Of a stretch of DNA of 64,000 bases, positions 33,975-46,062 are shown piece after piece. The notes beneath the pieces are model-generated. The model saw only the letters and a list, made by a program, of their open reading frames with translations, searched no databases and had not been told where the DNA came from. The number at the start of each line of letters is the position of its first letter. The stretch's first letter is position 1. The translations under genes were made by a program, and so were the position numbers. This DNA comes from Eucalyptus grandis (taxonomy: Eukaryota > Streptophyta > Magnoliopsida > Myrtales > Myrtaceae): positions 36,650,196-36,714,195 of the forward strand of contig NC_052618.1 in assembly GCF_016545825.1 (NCBI RefSeq). The letters run 5' to 3'.

Positions 33975-34567
33975 AAGACTGAATTTTGACATGTGAGTTT
34001 GGAATTTCGACACGTGATTCCGATATACATAGGATCAATATTAAAAAATTTCAACAAATGAGGGATCAAAATGTAAATATGTAAAAAAATAAAAATAAAT
34101 AAAGTGGAAAAGAAGAAAAACCTAATTTTCTTCCAGCTTTCACTTCCCATTACACACAATTCACTCCCAACTTTATTTTTTCCTCTTATCTTCCGACACA
34201 CTGTGACACGCAAATCTAGAATGTGGATTGCTTGTTCTTTTTCTAGTTTTATGGATTATTGGAATTGAGTTGAATTTGTCAAATTGAAATAATAAATGAT
34301 ATTAACAAATGATGGATTAATATTTTAGTGTAAGTTCATTCTAGACTCTTTTATTATTTATTTATTTATTTATTTATGAATTTGAATCAAATTAATTTGA
34401 TTAAAATAATTATAAAATATATATTTATGATGTATATATAAAAATATATATTTAATATGCAATGTGTCCTAATGTATCGGAATTATCTATTTTTTTTTAA
34501 AATAACATGTCAACGTATCGTGTCATGTTGTGTCACATATCGCGTGTTAATGTCGGTGCTACTTAGA
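33975..34567 (+). repeat. Dispersed repeat R, copy 2
   Basis: Same order of blocks and same terminal gtgctacttag as 15295-15861. See copy 1. Confidence 0.7.
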
Positions 34568-34784
34568 TTGCATAAGCATGTTCTATCCATGAATTTGGAA
34601 ATATACTTGATACATCATGATAATCTCCTCAAATGTGAAGATTCTCAATTAGCCTGACAGATTAAGGTGCTTATAAGGCCAAAAACAGCGGAGATTTTTT
34701 TCACCATGCTGGAGAAAATATTTTTCTATTGTGCCTCCTCCGCATCATGAAGAACAAATTCGGTAGTCTGAACATAATTCAAAG

Positions 34785-36740
34785 TTTTTATTCGACTAGC
34801 CAATTGGTCCAGTTCATGATAGATCTACTGTGCCTTTGGGTGCGAAGTGTGCCGCCCACGCAGACCTTGTGAACTGTATTTTCCACTTGAATCCAGCTAC
34901 AACCGGCTTCTTTTGTAAGATTTTTCAGTTTTATTTTCTTTCTGATAACTGCTGCATCTTCCCATAGACCTGCTAAGGCATGCATGTCTGATAGCAAAAT
35001 ATAAGCAGCAGAGTCATCTGGTTCCTGCCAAAATATCACTGCTCCGGCTTGTTTTTGCGAGTGCAACATTACCGTGAACTAGGCAAGCTTCAAGAAATGA
35101 ACCATAGATTGGTGTATCAGCCCTGAAACATATTGAAGTTATAAACTGGAGGGCTTTGACAAGGGATCCAGATTTGCCCAATAAGTCAACATGCATGCGT
35201 GGTGTTCAATTCTGGGCACGATTCTGTCTTCTGTGTACATTGACTTAAACTGTTTCCATCCATCAGATATCAAACCCACATGGCTACAAGAGGATAATAC
35301 AGCAACAGAGGTGATCCTTTTTGGCCTTACACCGGCCTCAAGCATATTATGGAATGTGTCCAGAGCTCTATTGTGAATCCATGCTTTGGGAAACCAGTGA
35401 TCACGAAGTCCAAGTTATAATAAAATTCTCTCGTCCCACTGTAAACTTGGAAAGCAACTTGATAATATTTTTCTCTCCTGTCTCAGTGAAAACTCGAAAA
35501 GCAGCTTCTAGGTTTCCACACCTTGAATACGTAGTGATTAAAGCATTAGAAATGCACTGATTTGCATAGAGCCCTCATTTTACCATCCTCGCACGGATGT
35601 GCTCTTTCTACCAATAGCGCCAATACCAGCAGCTCCACTCCAATGGCTGGCAAATCTAAAAGCCGTCATTCCAATTCCTCTCTCCTCAGTGTCATGTAGT
35701 AGTTCAAAGGCTTCATCAGACTCCAAACTTTTGGCATAGGCATCCACGAGGGTATCATAAGAAATCAAATTCTTTTCAAATAGTGCATCAAAAGCTCTCT
35801 AAGCTTCTTCCATGTGGGCTAATAAGAGGCAAAGCCCAATTTTATAGCCAGCGAGGATGTTTGTATCCGCATACCTACATCACAAATACTCACACATGCC
35901 TTGGGAACACCAGAAAATCTGAAATGGTTTGGCGTAACTGGACCTTTTTTAATTTCCCATAAGAGTTTGATAGCCTCAGTCTCCAGCTTGCGCATATCCT
36001 GTGATTATCGCTGTCCAAGACCTCACATTATGATCTTACATCCGATCAGACACCTTTCTCGGCTAGGAACGCAACCCAAGCTCTAGTAACAAACTCCGAA
36101 CATGCCCCCAAAACAGCTGTGGGTATATACCTATCTGGCAAAGGCACTCTCACCAGCATATCCAAAAACAAATCAACAGCTTTCTATAGACAAGCTAACT
36201 GATTACACCCTGTCATCGTCGAAGTCAACTACATTCCTCTCGAGCATTTTCTTATGCACCTTACAAGCTGAAACCAAATCAGCACCACCCTTTGCAAATA
36301 TGTTAATGAATGCACACCCAAAATACACATAAAAATCAGACATCCGCTTTTAATTATACACTGGAAATCTGGACCACAAATTGATGCATTCTACGGAATT
36401 GCACAAGCCCAAAGAACTGCCGCTGAAAAATAATCCTTCGGGAAAAAAAGAAGAAGAAAAGAACCATCTTCAAGCAAATGAACGCAAGTATCAATCGCTT
36501 CAAACTCCACAGTCCATGGAGCCCCTAGAAAGCAAGTCACTTTTCATGACCCATGTCCCTAAAAGTCCTCTCCGCCTCAGCTCAGTCATTGCATTAGTAG
36601 AGAGAATCACCGAGTAGCACGGACCGGGCGAGCGCGGGCACCAGGGACGTGCCTCGCAAGAGCCGACGCGCGGGAACGAATGCAGGACTTGAGGAGGAGA
36701 GAGAAGGTCAGGAGAAATGTAAATATCAAGAGCACTCACT
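34785..36740 (-). pseudogene. PPR pseudogene, EMB2261-like, longest copy
   Basis: Read 5' to 3' on the minus strand with frame changes: AEAERTFRDMGHEK (about 36580), DYFSAAVLWACA, CAFINIFAKGG and VHKKMLERNVV (about 36240-36340), YIPTAVLGACSEF, ISYDTLVDAYAKSLESDEAF (about 35740), MLEAGVRPKRITSVAVLSSC, SHVGLISDGWKQFKSMY (about 35290-35345), IYGSFLEACLVHGNVALAK and LAGLWEDAAVIRKKIK, GCSWIQVENTVHK (34850-34970). The order matches Arabidopsis At3g49170 (EMB2261), a PLS/DYW-class PPR protein of plastid RNA metabolism. Multiple stops and frameshifts are present, and the DYW end is lacking. The two left-edge fragments are the same family and orientation. Confidence 0.75.
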
Positions 36741-36839
36741 AACCAAGAAATTTAAATAGACAGCCATTAGGCAATTCTTCCACAAAACACAGAGTTTACA
36801 AAGGATGCACAATGATGCCTATGATAGAAATACATTTAT

Positions 36840-39590
36840 TTTGCATTTCATTCATACATGGAAGAATGAAAAAAATTTGGCTTGAACGATCAGCATTTGC
36901 ATTTACATTTCTCCTCCTACTGGCCATTTCCATCAGCAACATCCCAAAACTATAAACACCAGCTTTGTAAGAGACACCACCATATCCTTGTAGAATAGCT
37001 TGGGAGCCATATATTCTAAGGTTCCTTTTGTAGCGGTTAATGACACTATATTTTGATCCACGGGATAAAGTTTTGCAAGCCCGAAGTCAGAAATTTTCGG
37101 AGTGAAATTTTGATCCAGAAGAATATTGTGAGGCTTGATATCAGAGTGCAGAATTTGCATATCACATCATCTATGTAGAAGATATTCTATCCTCCTAGCC
37201 ACACCAATAGAGATCTCATATATTTTCTTATAATCAAGAGAATAGTCGTCGCCTTTAGGGAAAATGTGCTTATCTAAAGAACCATTCGACATAAAATTGT
37301 ACATGAGAGCTTGCTTAGAGTTGTAAAGCAAAAACCAACAAGTTGCACTACATTAACATGATAGATCCTTCCAATTGTAGCCACTTCACTTATAAAATCT
37401 TGGCCATTAGATTTTGATTTGTTCAAAATCTTAACAGCAACTTCATTGCTACTTCTAAGTATTCCTTTATACAAAGACCCGTATTCTCCTTCACCTAACT
37501 TGTGTTTGAAATTCCTTGTGATTTTCTTAATATCAAAGTAAGAGTACCTTATAGGCAAAAAGTTGTTATGAGTTTGTAAGAATTCTTCGATATTTTCATC
37601 CAATGCTAGGTGCCTTTTCCTCCACTTAAAGATTAAAAAGATCAACACACATGGAGCTTCGAGTATAAATTTTGCTCCGAGGAAGTTGCCTGCGAGAAAT
37701 TTGTTTATAGATCAGCATAATGTAATAATTATTTTTTTACATATACAAAGGCTTTTTTTCTTCTTCTTTTTTGTGTGGGGGGCGGGGGTTTGTTCGAGTA
37801 ATGCTTGAGATCTTGATAGTTGTGAGGAGAGAAGGACTAGTCTTACCCAAGACGAAGGCAAGACCCAAAACTGCACGTAGCGTAACCTCATCTACCTTTA
37901 AATTTTCTGTAGAAAGTCAGAGAATTCATTCGAGATGACTGAAAATGATTAATTAGAACCAACGACCAATCAATTAAGAACTCGATCTGTCATTTTAGCA
38001 GTTAAAAATAAAAATAGTTCACGTTAAGAAATAACCCAAGTCAAAGATAAATTCATACAATCACTGCAAAGTGCAAAGACACTTTTGTTCGGTGAAAGTT
38101 GCAAGGGGAAAGTCTAAAGAAGAGTGAGCAAGTTTCACTCTCCTAGATAGCTCTCAGATCCAACTTTATTCTCTTCATTTTTTTTTCCTCACTTATTCGC
38201 TTTTGTTCCTCTATATGCACCAAATAGTTCATTACTTTACGAGTCACACTCACGTAGTTCTAATTTACAAACATCATCCAATGTGTGCAATTTATTCACC
38301 TGCTAAATTGTAACAGCCCTGAAAGAAACACAAGCTACTATCAAATCAATCATTTTTCCCAAACAAGTAAAAGGATAGTGTCAAATCCACAAAGCTCCAT
38401 GCTTTGTAAAATAAAAAAGATAAACTAAGAAACCTTACTAAATAAGGTTCTGTTTATTTTGCAGATATTGAATGACTCGGAAAACATTTTTCCTAAAAAA
38501 AAATCGCTTATGTCAGTTTTAGGAAGAAGTTTTCTAAATAATTTATTTTCTATAAAATAGTCGGACTCTAAAGTGGTATAGCAATTTTCTCAATTGGGTA
38601 TTTAAACACGTAGATTCGAAATCTAACAATATCCAGCTGAAACTTACCACACTCGGTTACTAAATTTCAGCAAGATCTCTTAATAGAGCTAGCATTTCCG
38701 CAAAGGAGGAGGAGAAAGAAGAAGCAAGAACGAAAGAAAAGCTTCAGGGAAAGTTGCTTACGGGAGTAATAAAAACTGCACTCAGCCCCTTGGTAGCTGA
38801 AACCTAAGAAGCATAATCGAAATGTTCTTCCTCGCAGATTGACTACCTCATAAGAGAGTTTGAATCCGTCGGTCATCATGTTGTGGAGGTCCTTGTATGG
38901 TGAGCTCACACGACTATACCACTCACCTTCCTGCTCTCGGATATAACCTGGTGCGAATGCTATCATGGTTATTGTGCAGGAATCCTTGATGTCCCGTGCT
39001 AGGAGATCAAACTCATGTACAACGTAAGAGTACACCTTCATTTGGGAGAAATTAGGAGGCGTGTCGACAGAGTATGCTCCCTTGGTACACGGTTTGGTAT
39101 CCACATGCGAATCAGAAGCAACCCTCTTTGAGCACTTCATGAAGGTCACCGACGCTACTGAGAGAAGACCAGAACGATAGTATGGATCGTAGGAATCAAG
39201 TTGGCTGAAGTTGGAGATTGCTAATGAGTAACAAGGGAGGGATGAGCAATTATCCTTTTGCAACTCATTGTCAACCAACGTGATATCACCGTAGAAACCA
39301 TAGTACTCATGCTCTTCTACATGGTGCCTGTAATTGATTGACTTCACATAATAACGGCCGGCATACATATACATAACAGTGCGGTTATTTTCAATCGAAA
39401 TGAATAGCTTATGTTGTGGATACCGCCGCAGGATGAAGCAGCACACAAGTGATTCATCATTGCATCCCAGCTGGTCCCTAGTAGTTGAACATGAAATATG
39501 AGAAGTAAAACAAGGTAGAGAAATGTGGATCCGAGAGAATTAATCGTCTCTCCGCTGTTTGATATGATGCAATGAAAAATTGAGCTCATG
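36840..39590 (-). pseudogene. LRK10-like receptor kinase pseudogene
   Basis: At 39589-39344 a signal-peptide-like stretch (FLYLVLLLIFHVQLLG) leads to SSCGGIHNISYSFRLK, the GUB_WAK_bind start. After a frameshift comes NNRTVMYMYAGRYYVKSINY, then QKDNCSSLPCYSL, and a tail to 38667. Upstream of the kinase is a membrane-anchor remnant ([11 protein letters not shown]). The kinase N-lobe follows at 37274-37648 ([40 protein letters not shown]). A frameshift near 37330 follows. A TGA at 37167-37169 replaces the G of RGC. Then [31 protein letters not shown] and a second frameshift before [16 protein letters not shown]. The sequence stops around 36845, so the last third of the kinase is missing. Intact relatives sense pathogen or hormone cues at the plasma membrane. 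37690-38660 is intron or inserted DNA with a MITE-like piece at 38440-38560. Confidence 0.88.
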
Positions 39591-39599
39591 AGGAATGCG

Positions 39600-41610
39600 A
39601 TGGAGGCTCAATGAAGGGATGCATAATATCATTGTAAAGAGCTGGGAGTCGTTGGTCATCGAAATGTCCCGTCACCATAATTTGTCTTAATCCTAGACGT
39701 TTTTATTTGTCCTATATGTCATGTTCGATCCTGCTTATTTTCTTCGAAGTTTACGAGACATTCATCTAGTTTATTAAAAAATTCTTACCTAACCGTGTCT
39801 TTTGCTCGTCATATTCAACTCTTGATAATCATCTCAACCACTCAAGAATACCGGTTCTGATTTCATGATTATCTTAACCAATTCCCAATAATTTATTTTC
39901 TCTTAGTCAATATCCTATACTTTGATTTTTAGTCCCTACAAAGTAGGTGAGAAAGTGACCTCGAGTGCCGGTCAAGGAAAGGCTATAACAAATGTATAGG
40001 GGACAAATGTCGAACAAAGGCGCATGCGAATGGTGTCATAAACATCAACTCATTCAAAAGACGCAATTGCCGGGAATGTATTGGATGCATTTTGATATAA
40101 GTTATATGCAAATGATTCAATGACCTAAAGCACATTCGATGGCAGAAGAGAATGTAATGCAAATAGTTCGACGGAAACGATTTCAAACGATGAAATGCAC
40201 CCCAATGTTGCAATCAACAAGAGGTTTGTAAAGACATACATGTGGCTCATATAACATGTAAAAACGTGTTTCAAAAACTGCAATTTATGTAAGTAGAGAA
40301 ATGTCCCTAAAAGAAAAACACCCTAAAGCGATAAATTTCTTCAGACCAAATTAGCTTTCATCGCCTAAGGCAACAAAATAGTTTTTGTCTCCTTAGAAAG
40401 GTGACAAATTTAACAATTTGTCACTTTACGATTTATCAAAGGGGATAAATTCTCAAGTTTATTTCCTCAGTTCATATCCCATGACAACAAAATCACAGTT
40501 TTGTCGCCTTAAGTAAAACTTGAGTGACAATATAATGTCACTCATTGTCACTCATTTCGCTTGATTCAATTATTTCAGATTATGTTGAAGTGCATACCTT
40601 AGCCATGATTTCAATCCGTAAATTGCTGTAAGTATTCTCTCCATTTCTTTGAACAGCATAAGAGCACAGTTGCATCTACTTAAATGTGTGGAGCAAGCAT
40701 AATGATCTTGTAATTATAAAATTGTAAGAAATTTATTTAATGAAATAGACAATGAGAAAGAGTCAAATTCAAATTCAACTGTCAAAGATTTTGAAATTAT
40801 GCTTAATTATGTTGAGAATTTGATTTTTTTTTACATCAATAAAAATATATTGCAATATTTGTTTTAATATGATGCATTGGCTTTCATGGATCTTTTTGAA
40901 AATCAATTCGAGGTCCAAATCCTCTTTTCTGCATCAAAGAAAATGACAGGTAAGTACTTGAACTTTTGTTCAATGTTGAATCTGATACACTACTCTCATA
41001 TCTTTATAATTCAATAAAATAATCAACCTTTTTTTTTTCAAAATCAACTCAATGTAGCCCTTAGATTAAAGCGGCGAATCAGCAGTTTATTGCAGACATG
41101 ACTAGGATTTTACTTTTGCCCTGGATTGTCACAAAATTTTTAGTTTTCTAATTGAGGCAAAAAGCTCTGTTCCAATTATTTTTTTTTTAATAATTTATTA
41201 TTCTCTCTTAATTTATGAGTGATGAATCTAATTATCACTTCATTACTTCTCAAGCGGCCCCAAATCCGCCATTCCCCATCTCAACTCCCCAGCCTTCCCC
41301 CGCCCCCGCCCCCCTCTCTCTCTCACAGATGTTGAGTCCACAATAATGGTGGCTTGTATCAGTGGTGTTTGATAGGGTTGAAATAAAATAATTACTGTTA
41401 GGTCCATCACTTGTATAACAATATCCTTTGTATATCTCCATTTGATGATTGATATATGTGTTTGAAATTATTTTTTGCAACCGAAAATTTTCATATGTCA
41501 ATTATTCAATTGTGAGTATATAAAGTTGTTTTTACATTGATAAATGGATCTAATGAACATCCAGAAAAGATATAAAAAGATAGAGGGATGAGACATAGAA
41601 TTCTCCCTTT
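39600..41610. other. Intergenic DNA without recognised genes
   Basis: AT-rich. It includes a gtgac-rich segment (40290-40570) with a perfect 10-bp hairpin at 40401-40424, and a (CT)n/C-rich run near 41295-41328. Nothing coding is supported. Confidence 0.5.
40401..40424. repeat. Perfect 10-bp inverted repeat, 4-base loop
   Basis: GTGACAAATT TAAC AATTTGTCAC, within a segment containing more gtgac/gtcac motifs. Possibly the core of a foldback MITE. Confidence 0.6.
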
Positions 41611-42229
41611 TTAGAGTCCATTTGATAATATTTCTATTCTAATAAACAATTTCTTTTTAGAAATAGTCTTTTTCTATTCCTATTTTCTGAAACAATTTTT
41701 AAGTAAAAGAACACATTAATAATTACATAAAATTTCTACTCTCAAAATGGACAAAAAATAGAAAAAAAGTTTGATACAATCTACAATTTTTTTTGTAACA
41801 TAGAATTTCTTTTAATTTTTTAATAATTTTTTAAGATTTTTTTCCGTTTTTCTTTTCTTATTCTTCCTTGCTATGAGCTGCTGCCAGAGTTTGCCGCCTG
41901 TCGCCCACCGCCGCTCGTCTATTCCTTGGCTAGGGGTGAGCACGGTTCCAGATAGAACTGGGAATTGGAGAATCGGATCGATAGATCTAGTTTAGTTCCT
42001 GGTTCTAGGGAGGCCGGTTTCAATTCTCGGTTCCCAGTTCCAACTAGAATCGGAATCGAACCCGAACCGGAACCGGGAACCCTAACATAGCATAGAAACC
42101 TGTTTTGTTCTTCACTTTCCCTTCTACTCGTTCTATTCTTCACTTCCTCGTTTCCCTTATTTCCTCTGCAACTGCAAGTCTGCAACACTCCACTCCCAAG
42201 CCCTCTACAACCCCACGCTGCTGCTCGCA

Positions 42230-42882
42230 GCTCCTCACTGCTTGCTACCCTCGACGCCGCCGTCACAACATGCCGTCCCCAATACCAAGCTCGTCAAGGA
42301 AGGGTCGGTCCCTCTCTCTCTTCCCTCTCTCGATCGATTGCATCGTTTCTGATCAATGTGTCCCTAATTTGTAGCCTGTGGGACCTGTGATTCAATTAGG
42401 TCCTTCTGATTTTTGGTGGGTTCTTCACATGGTGCGATCTTTGTAGGCAGGTGATCGTTAGGGCTCGAAACCTACGCACCGCCGCTAATTCATCCCCCAA
42501 GTCGTTCCGCGCTTGAAGGTTCTACTACAGCAAGGAGGTTTGTGTGATTCTTCACCCGTATTGCTACTCTGTTTGACGATGCTGCCAACTCTTGCCATCG
42601 CACGTGCCACCTCCCAACGGCCAGTTGCTGCCGGACCACCACCGCAACACTACTGTCCATATTAGAGACTATTGAAGCAATCATCCAGAGAATTTATTGA
42701 ATCCTATCATTCGGGAGAGGAGTTACAGCACTTTGGACTATAGGAAAGTTGTGACGATCTCAAAAAAGTTGAAATATCCTTCAGAAAGGTATTTCCCTTC
42801 CTTTACAATAAGAGGAGCCAAGCAAAATCCGAAAAAGAAGTCTCTTGATGCATTAATAAGAAGATTCAAGGATGTCAATTGA
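42230..42882 (+). pseudogene. Possible captured host-gene fragments inside the hAT element
   Basis: Two unusually codon-like stretches: one near 42230-42370 with a GC-rich leader, and a 61-codon frame at 42697-42882 (RKVVTISKKLKYPSERYFPS, NPKKKSLDALIRRFKDVN). GT-AG-like borders lie near 42440-42540. I do not recognise the source gene. The frame is broken at 42516 (TGA). Confidence 0.3.
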
Positions 42883-42909
42883 TTCATACATGATTTTACT
42901 TGTGATATT

Positions 42910-44013
42910 TGTTAGGGAAATCTCTTATGATGTTTTGAAGATGACAAAATAAATCAAAGGCTACTAACATGTTTAATGGTTAAGGAAAAGACCATGCGAG
43001 ATGTTAGAACATGTAGAGGATATTATCAAAGTCGAAGACAACCGAAAGACCGAACGTAACACATGTCCAAAATATATTCTGAAGATTTCCAGGACTTCGT
43101 GTCAAAGTCTGAAAGACCGCTAGGACTCAAGACTCAAAGTCGAAGACCGCGACTTTAGTGTCAAAGTTTGTTCTACATCGTAGTCCTCACTCGACAAATT
43201 CCGGATCGAACGTGAATGCTGAACCGGAAGACGAGACTCTATGTCAAGCCGAACCGGGTACAGACCTTAAAGCTAAATCTGTTCGTAAGCGGATATGTTC
43301 GGCCAGTTGTAAAGTCTACAGACTCATATTGTAAAGTCTACGACTCAGACTTTACATCCGCATTCAATGAATCGTAACTCAAGCCCAATCATATAACGGC
43401 TAGTGATCTGGTTTGGATTCACATCAAGATTGATTTGATTGATTCAATCTAATTGATTGACGATTGGATCTTGAAGACAAGAACTTTCTATACGAAGAAG
43501 CTTTACTTATGGAAACCAAGATTTCGTTTGTATGGGCGATCGGAATCAATTTGGGATTTTACCTTTGTCACTCAACGGCTACCAAATCTTCTAGATACGA
43601 GCTGTCCAATGGGTATATTGGAAGACGATTCTCGGGATACTGTCCAACGGGTAGTTTGGAAGTGGAGGAGTATTTAAGGAGATCATGGACCGATGAGCAA
43701 GTAAGAGACGGAGCGTAGAATTTATAATTCCAAAGTCTAAGCGACTTTTGATCATATACTTGTCTCTTGAGAGCTTAAACGTTTGTAATCGTGAGAGAAA
43801 TACCAAAAGAGTGACTTAGTGAGATAGTGTGATCTACTACTAAGTGTTTGCACTCGAAGTTGTAATCTCTTGTTGATTGCATAGTGGAATCCAGCCAAGA
43901 AGGCTGTTAGCATGGGAGAGTGGACGTAGGCTTGGATTAAGCCGAACCACTATAAATCTTGTGTTCTTATTCTCTTCCCTAACTCCTTTATTTTGGTCAT
44001 ACTAGCACTCACA
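42910..44013. mobile_element. Solo LTR, probably copia, TSD ATATT
   Basis: It begins TGTTAGGGAAATC and ends TAGCACTCACA. ATATT lies on both sides (42905-42909 and 44014-44018). The 1104-bp body has tandem gaagac/aaagtc motifs and a TATTTAAG motif at about 43671. No internal region is present. The copia (SIRE-like) label comes from general resemblance only. Confidence 0.8.
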
Positions 44014-45599
44014 ATATTTCCTTATTCTAAATTGTCTTTGTCGATTGCATTCTATTTACTTTGTAGAAAATCATTTCTGTTATTGTTAGTGGTAAATGTC
44101 ATTCAGGTTTTTCTGTTTCTTGTATCGATAGTTTCATAAGTTCTTTTTGGCTGTATAATTGTCTCACTTGCATGAATATTGAGTTGTATCAATTCTTTTA
44201 ATTATAATAGCATCTTTCAATCTTGTGCTTCCAACATCCTTAGGAGAACTAATGCTGCTCTTGATAAATCATCTGTAAGTTGATGCAACATCGTTATTTT
44301 AACATAGACCATTGTTGAACCTTTAAATCTGGTTATAACTCTCGATTCGTATGGTATGAACGTTATTGATTATCAGCTTATTCCTTAGCTCTCTCAACCA
44401 CCATGCTGATTAAGATAAGAAATTCTCCTCTCCCTTAGTACTTGTGATCTCTTCCCTATGTCGGGATTGATTAGTCTTTTTTTGTGTTGTTTTCTTTATG
44501 ATGATCCTCTTATTTTGCACGATATAATCTTTTTGCTTATGCTTGCATAGACCTTAATCATGGACTTCCATGTATTATGAAGAATGGTATGCTAGATTCA
44601 TCTATGGTAGCATATGCTAGCTAAACCCCCATTATCTCATAGAGCATTATGAGGTAGGAAATATACAGTAATATGTCTATAGAGCTAGCAAGTTAGGGAT
44701 AAATAACTGAGGTGGGTTCTGTTGAGAGATATGCAACCATAAACTTCTGGTTCTTTACAATATAGGACAAGTCTGTAGAAACATATGGTATTATTTACTT
44801 ATATGAGTGGATGGTTTTAGTTATAATCAACAGGCCCTTGAAAGGAAAAAAAGAATTCCAGGTCCCTGGCTGATCACTGATCAGCTCTAAAAAGACAAAT
44901 GTGCACCACATAAAGAATAGTAAAAGAGGAAAGGAAAACTGTGGGCATTGAGATTATCTCCCCTTATGCACAAAAGAGTTAAAATTGTTGCATTCATTTC
45001 TGTTTTTTAACTGAAAAAAGAAAAAAGAAAAAAAACCTATTGGAACCTAGAACCGACTCTGGAACTTGTGACAATGTAGGTTTTAGGTTCTTGGTTTCAA
45101 CGAGTAGGTTCCGGGTTCCAAGAAATGAAGAACATGTATCCGATGGTAGGTTCTAAGTTTCCAACGAAACCTGTGAGGAACCAGGAACTGCTCACCCCTA
45201 TCCATGGCCACATTTCTATTTCAAGGAATAGAAAAATTAGCTAACGTTACTAAATGGATTTCTGTTTTTTTTTGTTACAAGGAACCAAAAAAGGTAGAAA
45301 TTGGGAGATATAGAAACCTTACCAAATTGAGCCTTATTAGCTCATTTTAAATTTCTTTTGCGAAAAGTATGGAGATGAAGAGAGGAGCACATGTGAGCCA
45401 TGTTTTCTCATGGGGTAATGACATGAGCAGTCCCAATTTTTTCTTTTGATGTCGTTCACTTTTTGTCATTTGATTTAGTACTACTTTTCGAATTTGTTTA
45501 AATGTCACTTTAGGTTAAAATAAACTAACGAAAATCAATGATGTGATGGTTGACCCCATAAAAAAACCGTCTACTACCATAACATTATAATTTTCATGG

Positions 45600-46040
45600 T
45601 GTCTAATGTGTCTCTCTCTTTAATTTTTTTCGACGTCACACATTCACTCTCCAATTCCTCTCGTAGCAACTGTAAATAAATTATTTTTTTAACAAAAGTT
45701 ACTGCTTCAACCACCCTCGGGCGGCACCTTGGCCTCCGGCGCCACACTTGAGCACCACCACCTTGGCCACCAACACCAGCAGCTGCCTTTGCCACCATCA
45801 GCTCTCTCTTTCTCTCTCTCTCAACTTCCAATGGATGTCGCGTGATTCCAATCTAAGTTTGCACTAATCCGCTAAAGTCAATTAGAGAGAGAGCTCCAGT
45901 TGAGAAACTCCACCAGCAATAATGGAGCGGTCAGCGTCAAAGGAAGAATGTGAGGAAAAAAGAAAGAGCAAATAGAAAAATAGTTATATTTTTTTAGGGA
46001 CCATTTTGAATTGAGTTGGACTCCACGTCACCATATAATT
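45600..46040 (+). repeat. Dispersed repeat, second copy of 2390-2810
   Basis: Same order of blocks as 2390-2810, ending in gagttggactccac. The overlapping minus-strand ORF has no recognisable domain. Confidence 0.5.
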
Positions 46041-46062
46041 CGTGCTGAATTCAGCTTACTTA

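Larger units (their letters stand above)
41931..45200. mobile_element. hAT-type TAGGGGTGAGCA element, non-autonomous
   Basis: It starts TAGGGGTGAGCACGGTTCC and ends with the inverted form, gaactgctcacccctA. TCCTTGGC (41923-41930) and TCCATGGC (45201-45208) flank it: an 8-bp target duplication with one change, as expected for hAT. Subterminal regions are rich in ggttcc/ggaacc motifs. No transposase is seen. The interior holds possible gene-derived pieces (42100-42880) and a solo LTR. Confidence 0.8.
41615..45333. mobile_element. Outer TIR element of a three-level nest (hAT-like, degenerate)
   Basis: The left end AGTCCATTTGATAATATTTC and the reverse complement of the right end, GGCTCAATTTGGTAAGGTTTC, are similar. 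TTTTTAG (41608-41614) and TTATTAG (45334-45340) could be the target duplication. Its own body (41640-41930 and 45210-45320) has the tttctattcc/ggaatagaaa motifs seen in the elements at 46063 and 52500. Ends are diverged, so confidence is limited. Confidence 0.5.

Noticed and set aside
33881..34213. ORF ending in a poly-asparagine stretch
   Set aside because: The Asn run is the (ATT)20 microsatellite read on the minus strand; the remainder is repeat R.
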